Counted from the first letter of the stretch, positions 17,289 to 27,836 are shown. The stretch: 64,000 bases of DNA from Brachybacterium alimentarium (GCF_002332425.1 NZ_NRGS01000005.1:168758-232757), one strand, 5' to 3'. Made by a program: numbers and translations. The notes: generated from the sequence alone by a model not told the origin.

Positions 17289-17984
17289 TCAGGCGAGCGA
17301 GCAGGCCACGCCGTTGAATCCGTGGTTGCAGTAGCCGTTCGGAACCTTCGCGAGGTACTGCTGGTGCTCGGCCTCAGCCGTGTAGTAGATGCCGTTCCCG
17401 GCCTCCGCCAGCGGCGTCAGCTCGGTGGTGATGCTGCCGCGGCCGGCCTCGTCGAGCGCGCGCTGGTAGCGGTGGGCGGAGTCGCGCACCACGTCGCCCT
17501 GGGCCTCGGACGTCCAGTACACGGCGCTGCGGTACTCGGTGCCCACGTCATTGCCCTGCCGGTTCGCGGTGGTGGGATCGTGCTGCTCCCAGAACGAGGT
17601 GAGCAGGGCGCGCAGCGTCTCGTGGCCGCCGGTGTAGATGACCCGCACGGCCTCGGCGTGCCCGGTCTTCGCGGAGAAGACCTCTTCGTAGGTGGGGTAC
17701 GGCGTATATCCGCCGGCGTACCCGGAGGAGGTGGTGTGCACCCCCGGGGTCTGCCAGGCGATGCGCTCGATCCCCCAGAAGCAGCCGCCGGCCAGGATGA
17801 TCTCCTCGGCGTCGACCGGCCAGGGGTGCGGCTCGACCGGGGAGTCGGGGCCGAGCATGTCGGTGCCCAGCACGAGGTGCTCGCGCGCGAGGGGGTAGGG
17901 GTACTGGTCCCGGCCTGGGAGGGCGGCCTCCGGCGTGACCATGTCCTTCTTGTGCCCGTACAGGAGATCCATCATCTGCCACAT
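17289..17984 (-). CDS. msrA: Peptide methionine-S-sulfoxide reductase MsrA
   Basis: A 231-residue cytoplasmic repair enzyme reducing methionine-S-sulfoxide. The active site is GCFWG with nucleophile Cys68, preceded by the usual actinobacterial lead MVTPEAALPGRDQYPYPL. Other family marks are SSGYAGGYTPYPTYEEV, HAEAVRV, DPTTANRQGNDVGTEYRSAVY and the C-terminal recycling cysteines in GYCNHGFNGVAC. The start at 17984 is supported by a TANNNT box 7 nt upstream and by family length; the frame is open upstream but unlike MsrA. Its stop lies 21 bp past the alcohol dehydrogenase stop (convergent) with no clear terminator between. Confidence 0.95.
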   Translation of the reverse strand: MWQMMDLLYGHKKDMVTPEAALPGRDQYPYPLAREHLVLGTDMLGPDSPVEPHPWPVDAEEIILAGGCFWGIERIAWQTPGVHTTSSGYAGGYTPYPTYEEVFSAKTGHAEAVRVIYTGGHETLRALLTSFWEQHDPTTANRQGNDVGTEYRSAVYWTSEAQGDVVRDSAHRYQRALDEAGRGSITTELTPLAEAGNGIYYTAEAEHQQYLAKVPNGYCNHGFNGVACSLA

Positions 17985-17991
17985 GGGGATC

Positions 17992-17997
17992 ACGCTA
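17992..17997 (-). promoter_or_regulatory. Leaderless -10 box (TAGCGT) for msrA
   Basis: TAGCGT on the minus strand ends 7 nt before the ATG at 17984, with no Shine-Dalgarno between. Confidence 0.5.
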
Positions 17998-18199
17998 GTC
18001 CTGTGTGCGCTGCCGGGGCAGTGGCCAGGGAGGCTTCTCACGCGCCGCTCGGGTGGGGAATAGGCGCGAGTCGCCGCATGGGCCCGAGGGAGCGGTGTGG
18101 ACACGGCCGGGTTATCCACAACCGGAGGCGACCCGCAGCGGGGGAGGCGGGATGCCGCTAGTGTCACGGTGATCCATTGCACAGCTGGAAGGTTCCCGC

Positions 18200-18853
18200 A
18201 TGTCCCGACGACTGCTCGCCGCCGTGGCCGCTGCCGCTCTCACGTGCGGGATCTCCGCCTGCACCGAAGGGCAGGAGAGTGCCCGGACCGATCCGCCGGC
18301 CGATGTCGTCGCCGACGCCCCGAGCGACGGCGGCGGCGAGTCGCCGGTCAGTGATGGCGGCGGGGATGCCGAGGGGGCCGACGCCGCTGGCGGCTCGACG
18401 AGCGCCGCGGCCGACCTCCCAGCTCCCGATCCTGCTGACTTCCCGGGTATGGACGAGAACACACCCGAGGGTGCTGAGCAGACGTTTCGGTTCTTTGCGG
18501 CTCATCTGATCTGGAGTTACCAGGCTGGTGACGTTGACGTGCTAGATAGTCTGTCGGGATCTGACTGCGATTTATGTAGAGGGAATGTTGAGCAAATCCG
18601 GAAGCTTGCTGATGATGACGAACTGTGGACGTCGGCAACTATTAAAGATGTGAATCTCGTCAGTGAACGCGACGATGAGGATTTTGATGTAATGGTGGCC
18701 TACCGTGCATCGGTGTCCGCGCATATAGAGCCATCGCTTGGGCGGAACGAGCGCGATGTTCCTGCCAGGGATTACGTTTTCGGTGGGGGAATGGTGTGGC
18801 ATGGTGAGGGGTGGATTGTGTCCGATGCGTCATTGTCGATCGAAGATGTGTAA
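18200..18853 (+). CDS. DUF6318-like lipoprotein
   Basis: A 217-residue predicted lipoprotein with a signal sequence and lipobox GISAC (Cys21), a long Gly/Asp/Ala-rich linker (about 25-85) and a compact domain starting at DENTPEGAEQTFRFFAAHLI. That domain has a CDLC pair (SDCDLCRGN), an aromatic VWHGEGWIVSD end and no catalytic motif; it resembles the DUF6318 proteins of Micrococcales. RBS GGAAGG precedes the ATG. Codon use changes sharply inside the gene: from about 18480 onward many A/T-ending codons appear (47% GC in 18541-18600 and 45% in 18601-18660 by hand count) against a much GC-richer linker. The next gene overlaps it by 8 bp, so they are co-translated. Function unknown. Confidence 0.8.
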   Translation: MSRRLLAAVAAAALTCGISACTEGQESARTDPPADVVADAPSDGGGESPVSDGGGDAEGADAAGGSTSAAADLPAPDPADFPGMDENTPEGAEQTFRFFAAHLIWSYQAGDVDVLDSLSGSDCDLCRGNVEQIRKLADDDELWTSATIKDVNLVSERDDEDFDVMVAYRASVSAHIEPSLGRNERDVPARDYVFGGGMVWHGEGWIVSDASLSIEDV

Positions 18854-19928
18854 ATGCGAAAAGCTAGGCGGTCGCCTGCATGTGGTGGCGATTTTGGTCG
18901 CAATAGCGTTAGCGGTCTGTGTCTACTCGGAAGTCCCGTCGGTCGCGTATGCAGAGTGTTCTACCGGAGGCGACTCGTCCGGTACTTCAATGTATGTCGA
19001 ATCCGGGGATAGTCGGCTTGAATTATTTGCGGACAAGAAGGTGGCTAACTGTTCGGCAGATACTTCAGAATCGAGGGGAGCATCTACTGATGGCGGCGGT
19101 GTTCATGCTGCTCCCCAAGTGATTTCACGCGAGCTGGGCGTGAACAGCGAGTACGACTGTCTCGACCTGTACCCGGGTGCTGACGCTGGCGGGGATGCCA
19201 CCGGCTGTTCGGGAACGACTAACGCGTGTGCGGCTGCCAACCTCCTCAATATCCTGTCGGGCGAGGGTGAGGGATACGTCAGTACGGAGACCGTCAGGGT
19301 CAGTGCCGATCAGTCCAGTGAGGAGCTGCTCGGGTTCGACTGCAGGGCGCGCGGAGGCACCCCGGAAGCGGGTGGAGGGGAAGCTGCTGAACCAGTGGTG
19401 ATCACGGTGTCGTTGAGCGACTTCCAGGCGATGCCGGTGGAACCGCTGGTGGCCAGTGCTGGGCCGGACGACGGCTGGCTGCCGGTGCACATGGTCAATG
19501 TGCTCCATACCGACGACGAGATGCAGTCACTGGCGACCGAGGTGCTCGGGGTGCCGGTGGAAGTGCGAGCGATTCCTGTCTCGTTCCACTGGGACCTCGG
19601 GGACGGCAGCACGATCACGACGTCAACGGCGGGCGCCCCGTATCCGTCGGAGGAGATCACGGCGGAGTACGCGTTCGAAGGGTGGTACGACGTCACCCTG
19701 ACCACGACGTTCAGCGGGCAGTTCTCCGTGGCGGGAGGTGAGTGGCAGGACATCGACGGCACGATCGAGGTGGCGTCGGATCCGGTCCCGATCTACTCGA
19801 AATCGCTCGAATCCCGGCTCGTGGACGGCGCGGTGCCGGTGGACGAGGAGGGCGACCCGTGGGTGCCCGAGCGCACCGCGGAGACCGAGGGCCCGCAGGA
19901 CCCCGACGCCACGCATCGCGAGATCTGA
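18846..19928 (+). CDS. Exported PKD-domain protein, unknown function
   Basis: A 360-residue secreted or surface protein. Residues 1-32 are a signal peptide ending SVAYA; several cysteines follow (pairs near 33, 56, 92 and in GCSGTTNACAAAN). About 250-315 is a PKD-like beta domain with the hallmark FHWDLGDGS and YAFEGWYDVTLTT. No enzyme motif is visible. The ATG at 18846 is chosen because the signal peptide starts there and it overlaps the DUF6318-like stop by 8 bp; there is no good ribosome site, suggesting coupling. The first quarter is AT-richer than the rest, continuing the compositional island of the upstream gene. The pair probably forms an extracytoplasmic complex, but this is inference. 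Confidence 0.75.
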   Translation: MCKCEKLGGRLHVVAILVAIALAVCVYSEVPSVAYAECSTGGDSSGTSMYVESGDSRLELFADKKVANCSADTSESRGASTDGGGVHAAPQVISRELGVNSEYDCLDLYPGADAGGDATGCSGTTNACAAANLLNILSGEGEGYVSTETVRVSADQSSEELLGFDCRARGGTPEAGGGEAAEPVVITVSLSDFQAMPVEPLVASAGPDDGWLPVHMVNVLHTDDEMQSLATEVLGVPVEVRAIPVSFHWDLGDGSTITTSTAGAPYPSEEITAEYAFEGWYDVTLTTTFSGQFSVAGGEWQDIDGTIEVASDPVPIYSKSLESRLVDGAVPVDEEGDPWVPERTAETEGPQDPDATHREI

Positions 19929-20025
19929 GGCCGCTGCGCAGGGGAAACAGTGGGCTATGGAGGGGGACTGACCGCAGCCGCCGGTGCTCGAATGCAGCTC
20001 CGCCCCCGACCGGCCAGGGCGGGCG

Positions 20026-20574
20026 TCATCGAGTACGGGGCAGCACCAGCAGGAACAGTGAGATCACGGCGGCGATGCCCACGACGAGCATCCACGGCCC
20101 GAGTCGTATCCCGGACAGCGCGATCACCACGAGGGCCGCGATCAGGCTGAGGGCGATCACCGGGAGCATCGCGCGCAGGGCGAGACGCCAGGCGGAGCCC
20201 TCGAACACCCCGTGCGCCGGAATGGTGGCGGCGAGCGCGAAGGCCGCGTGCGAGACCAGCATGGCTGCCCCGACCCCGAGAGCCTGCAGTGCTGAGACCT
20301 CGGACTGACTCAGCAGGGCCAGAATGATGAGCAGCGGGCTCGCCACGCCGATATCGGTATCCGGGCGGAACACCTGGATGAGCAGCGCGCACAGAGCGAG
20401 CGTCGAGACCAATCCGGCGAGGAAGTTCGCGAACACTCCCGCCGGCAGTGCGCCGAACAGGGCGAGGACCATCGCGGCGACACCGATCAGTCGGAGGATC
20501 CACTGAGTGCGGCTCACCTTCTGCAGGTCCAGGAGAAGGTTCGCGATCGGATCCACGAGAGCTGACAGACGCAT
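20026..20574 (-). CDS. Small multi-pass membrane protein downstream of DUF58
   Basis: A 182-residue protein with about six hydrophobic segments (for example WILRLIGVAAMVLALFGAL and WMLVVGIAAVISLFLLVL) and no recognisable motif. The ATG at 20574 follows GAGGAGGT and overlaps the DUF58 stop by one base (TGATG), so it is the last gene of the MoxR-DUF58 operon and translationally coupled. It may be an accessory of the same membrane complex. The frame extends upstream into DUF58, but the ribosome site supports this start. Confidence 0.8.
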   Translation of the reverse strand: MRLSALVDPIANLLLDLQKVSRTQWILRLIGVAAMVLALFGALPAGVFANFLAGLVSTLALCALLIQVFRPDTDIGVASPLLIILALLSQSEVSALQALGVGAAMLVSHAAFALAATIPAHGVFEGSAWRLALRAMLPVIALSLIAALVVIALSGIRLGPWMLVVGIAAVISLFLLVLPRTR

Positions 20575-21925
20575 CAGGACCTCCTCATCCGCGGGGCGGA
20601 ACGAGCGACGGACAGCGACTGCAGCACGGGCGCGAGCGAGGAGGGGCCCTCCCATGCGGTCACCGGCACCCCGGCCTCGCGCAGCTCCCGCACCGTGGTT
20701 CTGCGCAGGAGGCGGCGGGTCGCCCAGGCCTCGGGCCAGAAGCGGTCCGAGATCCGTCCGTCGCGGCGCAGGGGCTTCCCCTGCAGCACGGAGACGTCGC
20801 CGATGCTGGGAGGCAGCGTGTCCACCACGATCACGTCGGCCCCGTGCGCCACCATCTCGCCGATCTGGGTGATCACCTCAGGGTGCAGCAGCGGGCTGCA
20901 CACCACGGTGAGGGTGCCCGGGCGCACCCCACGCAGGCGCCGCATGGGGCGGGTCTGCTGGTCATCCCTGCTGGCGCGGGCCAGGGCGTCGGTGAGCACA
21001 CGCAGCTGGCGCGGCCCAGTGCCAGCGCGGACGGGCCCGATGAGATGCCCGATGTCGAACACCGAGACCCGGTCGCCGGCCGTGAGGTAGTGGCGAGCCA
21101 CCGCAGAGGTCGCGCGGATCGTCATGTCCAAGCTGGTGGGGGCATCGTCATCGGCCCAGGGCGCGGGGGCGACGTCCGAGATGGTGTCGGTGACGATCAG
21201 GACCTCGGTGTCCTGCTCCGTGAACGTCGCATTCGTGTGGAGCTCACCGGTGCGCTGGGAGACTCGCCAGTTGATCCGGTGGAGTCGATCGCCGGGACGG
21301 AACGCACGCACCTCGGACAGCGCGGTGCCGTCGCCGCGGCGCCGCGAGAGATGCACTCCGCTCACGCCGATCGGCGTGGGAACCTCGATCGGGGCATCGA
21401 GCACCGTGGAGGACGGCACCACTCGCACGTCCAACGGGGGCAGCTGCTCCTGGGCGCGGAAGGCGCCGAGGGGGTCCGTGACGAGCACGTGCACCGGTCC
21501 CACGTGCACCCGCCCCCACCGCTGCGCGCTCAGCCGCAGCCGCACCGAGGCGTCCCCGGCGGCCGCGCCGTAGCGCGGTGCGAAATCGGCATGCGGCGCG
21601 AGCGGGACGGTGGCCGCAAGGAGCGTGTCGGGCGCGGAGGTGACCGTCACCGAGGTGGATGCGCCCTCCTCGATGGTGCGTCTGCCTGCGTGGATCCAGG
21701 GCAGGGGGATGCCGAGCTCCTCGCCGCGCCTCACACGGCGAGCAACAGCCACCAGTGCCCAGGCCAGCAGGGGGAGTCCCGCCAGGATCAGCACGGGCTT
21801 CCCGGCGAGCACGGCGAGGGTGATCGCTGCGCAGCCCACCACGGCAGCGCGGAGGAGCGCCGCGGTCGGTCGCGTCCGGACCAGCGGTCGCTCGGCAGCA
21901 GGCTCCGCCGTCGCGGGAGTGGCTG

Positions 21926-21929
<4 letters not shown>
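20574..21929 (-). CDS. DUF58 domain protein of the MoxR operon
   Basis: A 451-residue protein with two N-terminal membrane helices (about 22-62) and a cytoplasmic region ending in a vWA-like DUF58 domain. The family signature is RAFRPGDRLHRINWRVSQR followed by ELHTN. Such proteins are partners of MoxR ATPases in systems thought to assemble or insert cofactors into other proteins; the target is unknown. The start is GTG at 21929, overlapping the moxR stop by 4 bp (GTGA); the frame is open upstream within moxR but that part is antisense-like low complexity. Confidence 0.88.
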
Positions 21930-22926
<997 letters not shown>

Positions 22927-22930
<4 letters not shown>

Positions 22931-23445
22931 CGGTCCCTCTCCTCGCCGGTGGCGAGCTCTCGTAGATAGCGGTGCAGAGTGCGGCGGTCGATCGGGCCGA
23001 CGGGATGGTTCTCCGCATCGGGGTGGCGGGCCTCCGCGATGAGGTGGCGCAGTCCGTCGCTGAGCGGCGCTGCCGCGGGGTCCGTCGCACGTTCGTCGGC
23101 GATGTCCCCCAGGGTGCGGGCGAGCCCCCGGGAGGTCATCCGGCGGGAGGGCTGCGCGCCGTGGATCAGGTCCTCGAGCCGGCGCACGCGCATGTCCCGC
23201 GCGTGGGGGAGGGCGTAATCGGCATCGAGATCGACCCGGGGGGCGTCGACGTCGTCGGCTCGCGGCGGCGCGTCATGCAGCGCCCACCATGCGGCGCCGA
23301 TCACCAGGCCTGCTGCGATCGGTCCCGGCAGGGGGATGAGCAGGTCGAACACTGCGCACACGCCCACTCCGGTGAGCGCCATGGCGACGCCTGCGCCGAG
23401 GCGCCACAGCAGCGGGAGCAGCTCGTTCCTCAGGTCGTCGCTCAT
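22927..23445 (-). CDS. Membrane protein of the MoxR operon, unknown function
   Basis: A 172-residue protein with a hydrophobic hairpin at about residues 12-52 (ALTGVGVCAVFDLLIP and PIAAGLVIGAAWWALHD) and a charged cytoplasmic C-terminal part rich in Arg and Asp. No known domain is recognised. It sits between the DUF4129 and moxR genes with 4-bp overlaps on both sides, so it is likely a structural component of that system. Confidence 0.8.
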
Positions 23446-24143
23446 CGGGGTCCTCCGGCCGATTCGCGGTCCAGGCCCGTCGTGAGGTGATCCAGGAGGT
23501 CCAGCGCCTCGTCACGGTCCGGCTCGCCGAGCGGCTCGGGGTCGAAGAGCGCCCTGCGGTACAGGTGGGCGAGCCGGTCCAGGGAGCCACGATCCAGGTC
23601 GAGGGTGCCGAGCACCTCGACGACGAACTCGAGCGTGGTGCGCGAGGGGTGGCGCGTCACCCCGGCCTCGGCGATGGCGCGCTCCAGGGCGAGCCAGGCG
23701 GCGATCACCGCGTCGTGCGCGTTGACCACCGTGGACAGATGCGAGCGGGCGTCGTCCAGGGCTGCGCGTGCCTGCTGCGCCGTGAGCTCCTCCTCGGCGG
23801 GCTCCGCAGCGAGCGGCGGGGCGGGTCGCGCGAGTCGGCGCATGCGGATCACCAGCCAGAGCGCGAGGCCCGCCAGCGCCGTCCCGGTGACGATCAGCAG
23901 GATCAGCGGCAGGTGACCGGACCCTCCGGAGCGAGGCTCCGGAGGCTGCTGCAGATCGGTGGGCAGCTCGAAGTCCGGCTGGGACGGGGGCGGCTCCGCC
24001 TCCTCCTCGCCCATCTCCAGGGTGCTGCCCACGAAGGTGGCACCGGGACCCCGGTCAGCGGCCGCTCCGAGAGTGGCGAGCCCGATCGCGCCGAGGGCGA
24101 CCAGGAGCAGCACGACAGCCACCCATCGACGCTGCGCATGCAC
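23442..24143 (-). CDS. DUF4129 domain membrane protein
   Basis: A 233-residue protein: N-terminal helix (about 6-29), a Pro/Glu-rich extracytoplasmic segment, a second helix (LPLILLIVTGTALAGLALWLVI) and a cytoplasmic DUF4129 domain. The domain shows AVIAAWLALERAIAEAG, RHPSRTTLEFV and DRLAHLYRRALF, the usual conserved core. The start used is GTG at 24143, but there is no ribosome site, and the frame is open for 19 more codons up to a CTG overlapping the upstream methyltransferase stop, so the N-terminus may be longer. It heads the MoxR-DUF58 block. Confidence 0.8.
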   Translation of the reverse strand: MHAQRRWVAVVLLLVALGAIGLATLGAAADRGPGATFVGSTLEMGEEEAEPPPSQPDFELPTDLQQPPEPRSGGSGHLPLILLIVTGTALAGLALWLVIRMRRLARPAPPLAAEPAEEELTAQQARAALDDARSHLSTVVNAHDAVIAAWLALERAIAEAGVTRHPSRTTLEFVVEVLGTLDLDRGSLDRLAHLYRRALFDPEPLGEPDRDEALDLLDHLTTGLDRESAGGPR

Positions 24144-24196
24144 AGCGTCGTCGCCGGGTGGTGCTGCCGAGGTCGCCGCGGGGGTCTCCGAGATGG

Positions 24197-25474
24197 TCAG
24201 GAGCCCCCTCGGGTCGACGGCGCGGGCGCGCCGTGGGGCGAGGCGATGATGATCGACTGCTCGCCGGCGATGCGGGTGAGCACGAGCGTGGCGGACTCGT
24301 CGCCGAAGCGGCGCGGGCGCAACTTGCGCCGCAGCTCCTCGGGCTCCACCGCCGTGCCGCGCTTCTTGATCTCGAGCACGCCGAGGCGGTGCTCGCGGAG
24401 ATAGGAGGAGAGACGCTTGAGCCCGAAGGGCATCACGTCCCGCACCGAGTAGCCGCGGGCGAAAGGCGTGTCCACGCGTCGATCGCCGGTGAGGTAGGCG
24501 ATGGTCTCATCGAGCGTGTGCGCCTCCAGGTCCTCGGCGAGGCGGCCGATCAGACCTGCGCGGATGATCGCCCCGTCGGGCTCGTACAGATGGTCGCCGA
24601 CGGGGCCGGTCGACGGATCGGCGACGGCGTCGAACCCGCGATCCAGACGGTGGGCGCCGGAACGATCGATGAGCACTGCCGAGGAGTGCACGCCCTCCCT
24701 GGCCAGCGGACCGAACCACGCAGTGGCCTCGAGCACCTGCCCGTGGAAGGACGTCCACTGGGTCTCGATGCCTGCCGGGAGCGCGGCACGGTCGATGCCG
24801 GGACCGAGCTTCGCACCGAGGGGGCCGGGGTCGCCGTCCTGGCCGAGCCGACGTGAGAGCTCGAGCACGGCGGACAGCGGCGGCTCGTACTCCTCGGGGT
24901 CGTGCAGACGGCGGGTCCTGCCGCGGGAGGGGGCGCGGCGCGCCGGGTCCAGCCAGATGCCCTCGGCCGCTGCGGGATCGTGGTCCTCGGCCCGGCCGAG
25001 ATGCACCGTGGTGCTGGGGAAGGGGCGCAGGTTCACGGTGGCGACGGCGACCGCCAGCGGATCGCGGTCCACGGCTTGGACCTCCATGCCCAGACCGGCC
25101 AGGGCCATCGCGTCCCCGCCGATGCCGCAGCCGAGGTCGGCGACCGAGGCGACGCCCGCCCGCTGGAAGCGCTCGGCGTGCATCGCGGCGATCGGCAGCC
25201 GGGTGGCCTGCTCGAGGCCGTGCGGGGTGAAGAGCATCGAGCAGGCGAACTCCCCGAACTTGTCGGCCGCCCTGGCCCGCAGTCGGGCCTGGGTCATCAC
25301 GGCGGAGACCGTCTCGGGAGGATGGCCCTCCGCGCGCAGCCGGGCCCCGAGGGTCAGTGCCTCCTGCTCGCGGTAGGGCGGGAGCGAGTTCAGCAGCGCC
25401 CACCCTGCGGGCTGGAGGACGGGCTCGAGCTCGCGCACAGCCGCGTCGGAGACGTCGGGGGAGGGGGAAGCCAT
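24197..25474 (-). CDS. THUMP-like class I SAM-dependent methyltransferase
   Basis: A 425-residue protein. The methyltransferase fold starts at VADLGCGIGGDAMALAGLG (SAM motif I), then VQAVDRDPLAVAVA (motif II acid) and IWLDPARRAP (motif IV-like DPxR). The C-terminal about 75 residues (GYSVRDVMPFGLKRLSSYLR onward, with EIKKRGTAVEPEELRRKL) match the THUMP-like domain common to this actinobacterial family. The target is probably RNA but is not known. Start at 25474 is supported by a leaderless TANNNT box; the open frame farther upstream is antisense to the oxidoreductase gene. The DUF4129 gene follows directly. Confidence 0.85.
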   Translation of the reverse strand: MASPSPDVSDAAVRELEPVLQPAGWALLNSLPPYREQEALTLGARLRAEGHPPETVSAVMTQARLRARAADKFGEFACSMLFTPHGLEQATRLPIAAMHAERFQRAGVASVADLGCGIGGDAMALAGLGMEVQAVDRDPLAVAVATVNLRPFPSTTVHLGRAEDHDPAAAEGIWLDPARRAPSRGRTRRLHDPEEYEPPLSAVLELSRRLGQDGDPGPLGAKLGPGIDRAALPAGIETQWTSFHGQVLEATAWFGPLAREGVHSSAVLIDRSGAHRLDRGFDAVADPSTGPVGDHLYEPDGAIIRAGLIGRLAEDLEAHTLDETIAYLTGDRRVDTPFARGYSVRDVMPFGLKRLSSYLREHRLGVLEIKKRGTAVEPEELRRKLRPRRFGDESATLVLTRIAGEQSIIIASPHGAPAPSTRGGS

Positions 25475-25481
25475 GCGGGAC

Positions 25482-25487
25482 AGGCTA
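25482..25487 (-). promoter_or_regulatory. Leaderless -10 box (TAGCCT) for the THUMP-like methyltransferase
   Basis: TAGCCT on the minus strand ends 7 nt before the ATG at 25474; no ribosome site is present. Confidence 0.5.
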
Positions 25488-25511
25488 CCCGTTGGACATG
25501 TGTCCTGAGTC

Positions 25512-26498
25512 TCAGGACTGTGCGGCGAGCACCAGCTTGCCGCGGGTGTGTCCGTCCTCGAGCAGCGAATGTGCTCGGGCGATCTCGTCCAGCGGCAGCA
25601 CCTGGGAGACCTCCAGGAGATAGCGGCCGGCACGGATTCCCTGCACCAGGCGGTCGAGCCGGTCGCGACCGGGCTTGATGCGAGGCACTGTCGCCTCGAC
25701 ACCGCGCTCGTGGGCCGGGGTGAGATCCGCGAGGGTGGGCAGGGTGACCACGAGTCCGCCTTCGGTGACGTGGTCGAGGCTGGGCACGAACGTCGAGTGG
25801 TAGTGGGTGTCGAGCACGACGTCGACCCCGCGACCGTCGGTGAGACGGTGGATCTCCTCCTGCCAGTTCCCGGTGTCGTACGGGATCGGCACGGCGCCCA
25901 GCTCGCGGATGCGCTCCGCATTGTCCGCGCGGCCGGTCGCCCACACCTGGGAGGCTCCGGCCTCGATCGCCATGGGGATCAGCAGCTGGCCCACGCCGCC
26001 GCTGCCACCGTGCACGAGCACGGTCTGGCCAGGGGCGATGGCCGCGGAGTCGTCGATGACCGCGATCGCCGTGAGGCCGGCGAGCGCCAGGCCCGCCCAG
26101 CGGGGGAGGTCCTCGTCCGAGATCTCACCGGGGATCGGGGCGAGATCGTCCGCGCCGATCGCGATGACCTCCGCCGCCACGCCGCGCGGGTCGCCCGGGG
26201 CCCGCATGCCGAACACGCGGGTGCCGACGCTCAGCCCGCGGGAGCCCAGCTCCGCCTCGTCCAGGCCCGCGCCGGCGCCGATCACGGTGCCTGCCATCTC
26301 GCGTCCGGTGCCCGCGGGGAGCTGCAGGTCGCGGGACATTCCCGAGGAGCCGTCGCGGATCTTGTAGTCCAGCGGGTTCAGCCCCACGAAGGCCACTTCC
26401 ACGAGCACCTCGTCGGGCCCCGGCTCCGGCATCGGAGCATCGGGGATCAGGGACAGGACCTCGGGGCCGCCGAAGCGGTCGAATCGGATCTCTCGCAT
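25512..26498 (-). CDS. Quinone-oxidoreductase-like MDR protein (NADPH-dependent, zinc-free)
   Basis: A 328-residue medium-chain reductase. It begins MREIRFDRFGGPEVLSL, has VGLNPLDYKIRDG and the nucleotide-binding VLVHGGSGGVGQLLIP, and ends KLVLAAQS, the pattern of the zeta-crystallin/quinone reductase group. No zinc-ligand cysteines are present. It probably reduces quinones or enones with NADPH. The start at 26498 has GATGGAGG just upstream; the longer open frame is not supported. It is divergent from the second moeA gene with 96 bp between. Confidence 0.87.
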   Translation of the reverse strand: MREIRFDRFGGPEVLSLIPDAPMPEPGPDEVLVEVAFVGLNPLDYKIRDGSSGMSRDLQLPAGTGREMAGTVIGAGAGLDEAELGSRGLSVGTRVFGMRAPGDPRGVAAEVIAIGADDLAPIPGEISDEDLPRWAGLALAGLTAIAVIDDSAAIAPGQTVLVHGGSGGVGQLLIPMAIEAGASQVWATGRADNAERIRELGAVPIPYDTGNWQEEIHRLTDGRGVDVVLDTHYHSTFVPSLDHVTEGGLVVTLPTLADLTPAHERGVEATVPRIKPGRDRLDRLVQGIRAGRYLLEVSQVLPLDEIARAHSLLEDGHTRGKLVLAAQS

Positions 26499-26594
26499 GC
26501 CTCCATCATGCACCCCGGAGCCGTCACTTCGGGAGGCGGGCACTTCGGCGGTGAGCGATCATGGTGGTGACCCCCTCTCGCACGCAGGAGCACC

Positions 26595-27836
26595 ATGAAC
26601 GCAGCATCCAGGGATCCCTGGCAGTGGCGCGACCTCGTGCGCCGGGAGATCGACCTGCCCCGAACAGTTCTCGAGCTGCCCGTGGACGACGCCGTCGGCC
26701 GAGTCGTGGGCGCTGAGGTCGCGAGCCCGGAAGATCTCCCGTCGACACCGATCGCCGCGATGGACGGCTTCGCCGTGCGCCGCGCGGACCTCGCTGCAGG
26801 CTCCGTCACCCTGCCGGTGAGCTCGGAGATACCGGCGCGGCCGGGCGCGATCGGAGAGCTGGCCCGCGGCACCGCGGCGCGCATCATGACCGGCGCCCCG
26901 GTCCCCGGCGGGGCGGACGTGGTCGTCGAGGTCGAGGCCACCGACGCTGACCCCTTCGGCCCCTCCCCGCGCACCGTGACCCTGTCCCTCCAGGAGGTGC
27001 CCGCAGCCCGCCGGCACATCCGCGGGGTGGGGGAGGAGGTCTCCTCCGGCGAGGTGCTCGCGCGCCCCGGCGATCGGGTGGGAGCGGGCCTGGTGGGACT
27101 GCTCCGTGCGCTCGGAGTGGAGACGCTCCCGGTCGAGCGCGCGCTGGCGGTGGGGATCGTCGTCACGGGGGACGAGCTCGTCGGCACTGCGGGCCGCGCC
27201 GAGGTCGGCGCGGTGCGGGAATCGAACGGGGAGATGCTCGGGGCGGCGCTGAGGGCCGACGGCATCGAGGCCCGCGCAGTCCACAGCACGGACACCCATG
27301 CGGACCTGACCGCGGCGCTCGAGGAGGCCGCCGCGCACAGCGATCTCGTGCTGACCACCGGCGGCATCGGTCATGGGGCTTATGACGTCGTGAAGACCCT
27401 GCTCGGGGAGCGCGGCAGCGGAGGCTCACGCTTCGAGCACCTCCGCCTGCGTCCCGGTGGGCCTCAGGGCTTCGGGCACCTCGCGGACGGCACCGCGGTG
27501 ATCCATCTTCCGGGCACCCCGGTGGGTGCCCTCGTCGGGCACCACCTGTTCGTGCGTCCCCTGCTGGTGGGCGAGCGCGCCGCGCCGCGTCGCGTGCTCC
27601 GCGGCGCGGCGGACCCGCTGCCCAGGCCGCGCCGGGCCGGCGTCCTGCATGCGCTGCCGGGTCGTCTGCGGCACGATTCCCACGGTCGGGAGTGCGTGGA
27701 CCTGCTGCCCGGTCGGCGGCTCGCGCCGTACGGACGGGCCGACGCGATCGTGCTGCTGGGAGGGGCCGACGGGGCGGGATCGCCGGAGGCGGCGGGCACC
27801 GTCCCGGAGGAGACGGTGCTGATCCTGCCGCTGTGA
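26595..27836 (+). CDS. MoeA-like molybdopterin molybdotransferase, second copy
   Basis: A 413-residue MoeA family protein. Family marks are IAAMDGFAVRRADL, IMTGAPVPGGADVVVEVE, VVTGDELVGTAG, the MPT-binding TTGGIGHGAYDVVK and LPGTPVGALVGHHL. It differs from the moeA at 35973 in these loops (SGGVSAGAFEVV and FPGNPVSALLSCEL there) and has an Arg/Pro-rich C-terminal domain. So the two are diverged paralogues, and this one may serve a different enzyme set or a different step. It stands alone, 6.5 kb from the moa cluster; no molybdoenzyme lies in the window. Start ATG follows AGGAGCACC. Confidence 0.85.
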   Translation: MNAASRDPWQWRDLVRREIDLPRTVLELPVDDAVGRVVGAEVASPEDLPSTPIAAMDGFAVRRADLAAGSVTLPVSSEIPARPGAIGELARGTAARIMTGAPVPGGADVVVEVEATDADPFGPSPRTVTLSLQEVPAARRHIRGVGEEVSSGEVLARPGDRVGAGLVGLLRALGVETLPVERALAVGIVVTGDELVGTAGRAEVGAVRESNGEMLGAALRADGIEARAVHSTDTHADLTAALEEAAAHSDLVLTTGGIGHGAYDVVKTLLGERGSGGSRFEHLRLRPGGPQGFGHLADGTAVIHLPGTPVGALVGHHLFVRPLLVGERAAPRRVLRGAADPLPRPRRAGVLHALPGRLRHDSHGRECVDLLPGRRLAPYGRADAIVLLGGADGAGSPEAAGTVPEETVLILPL

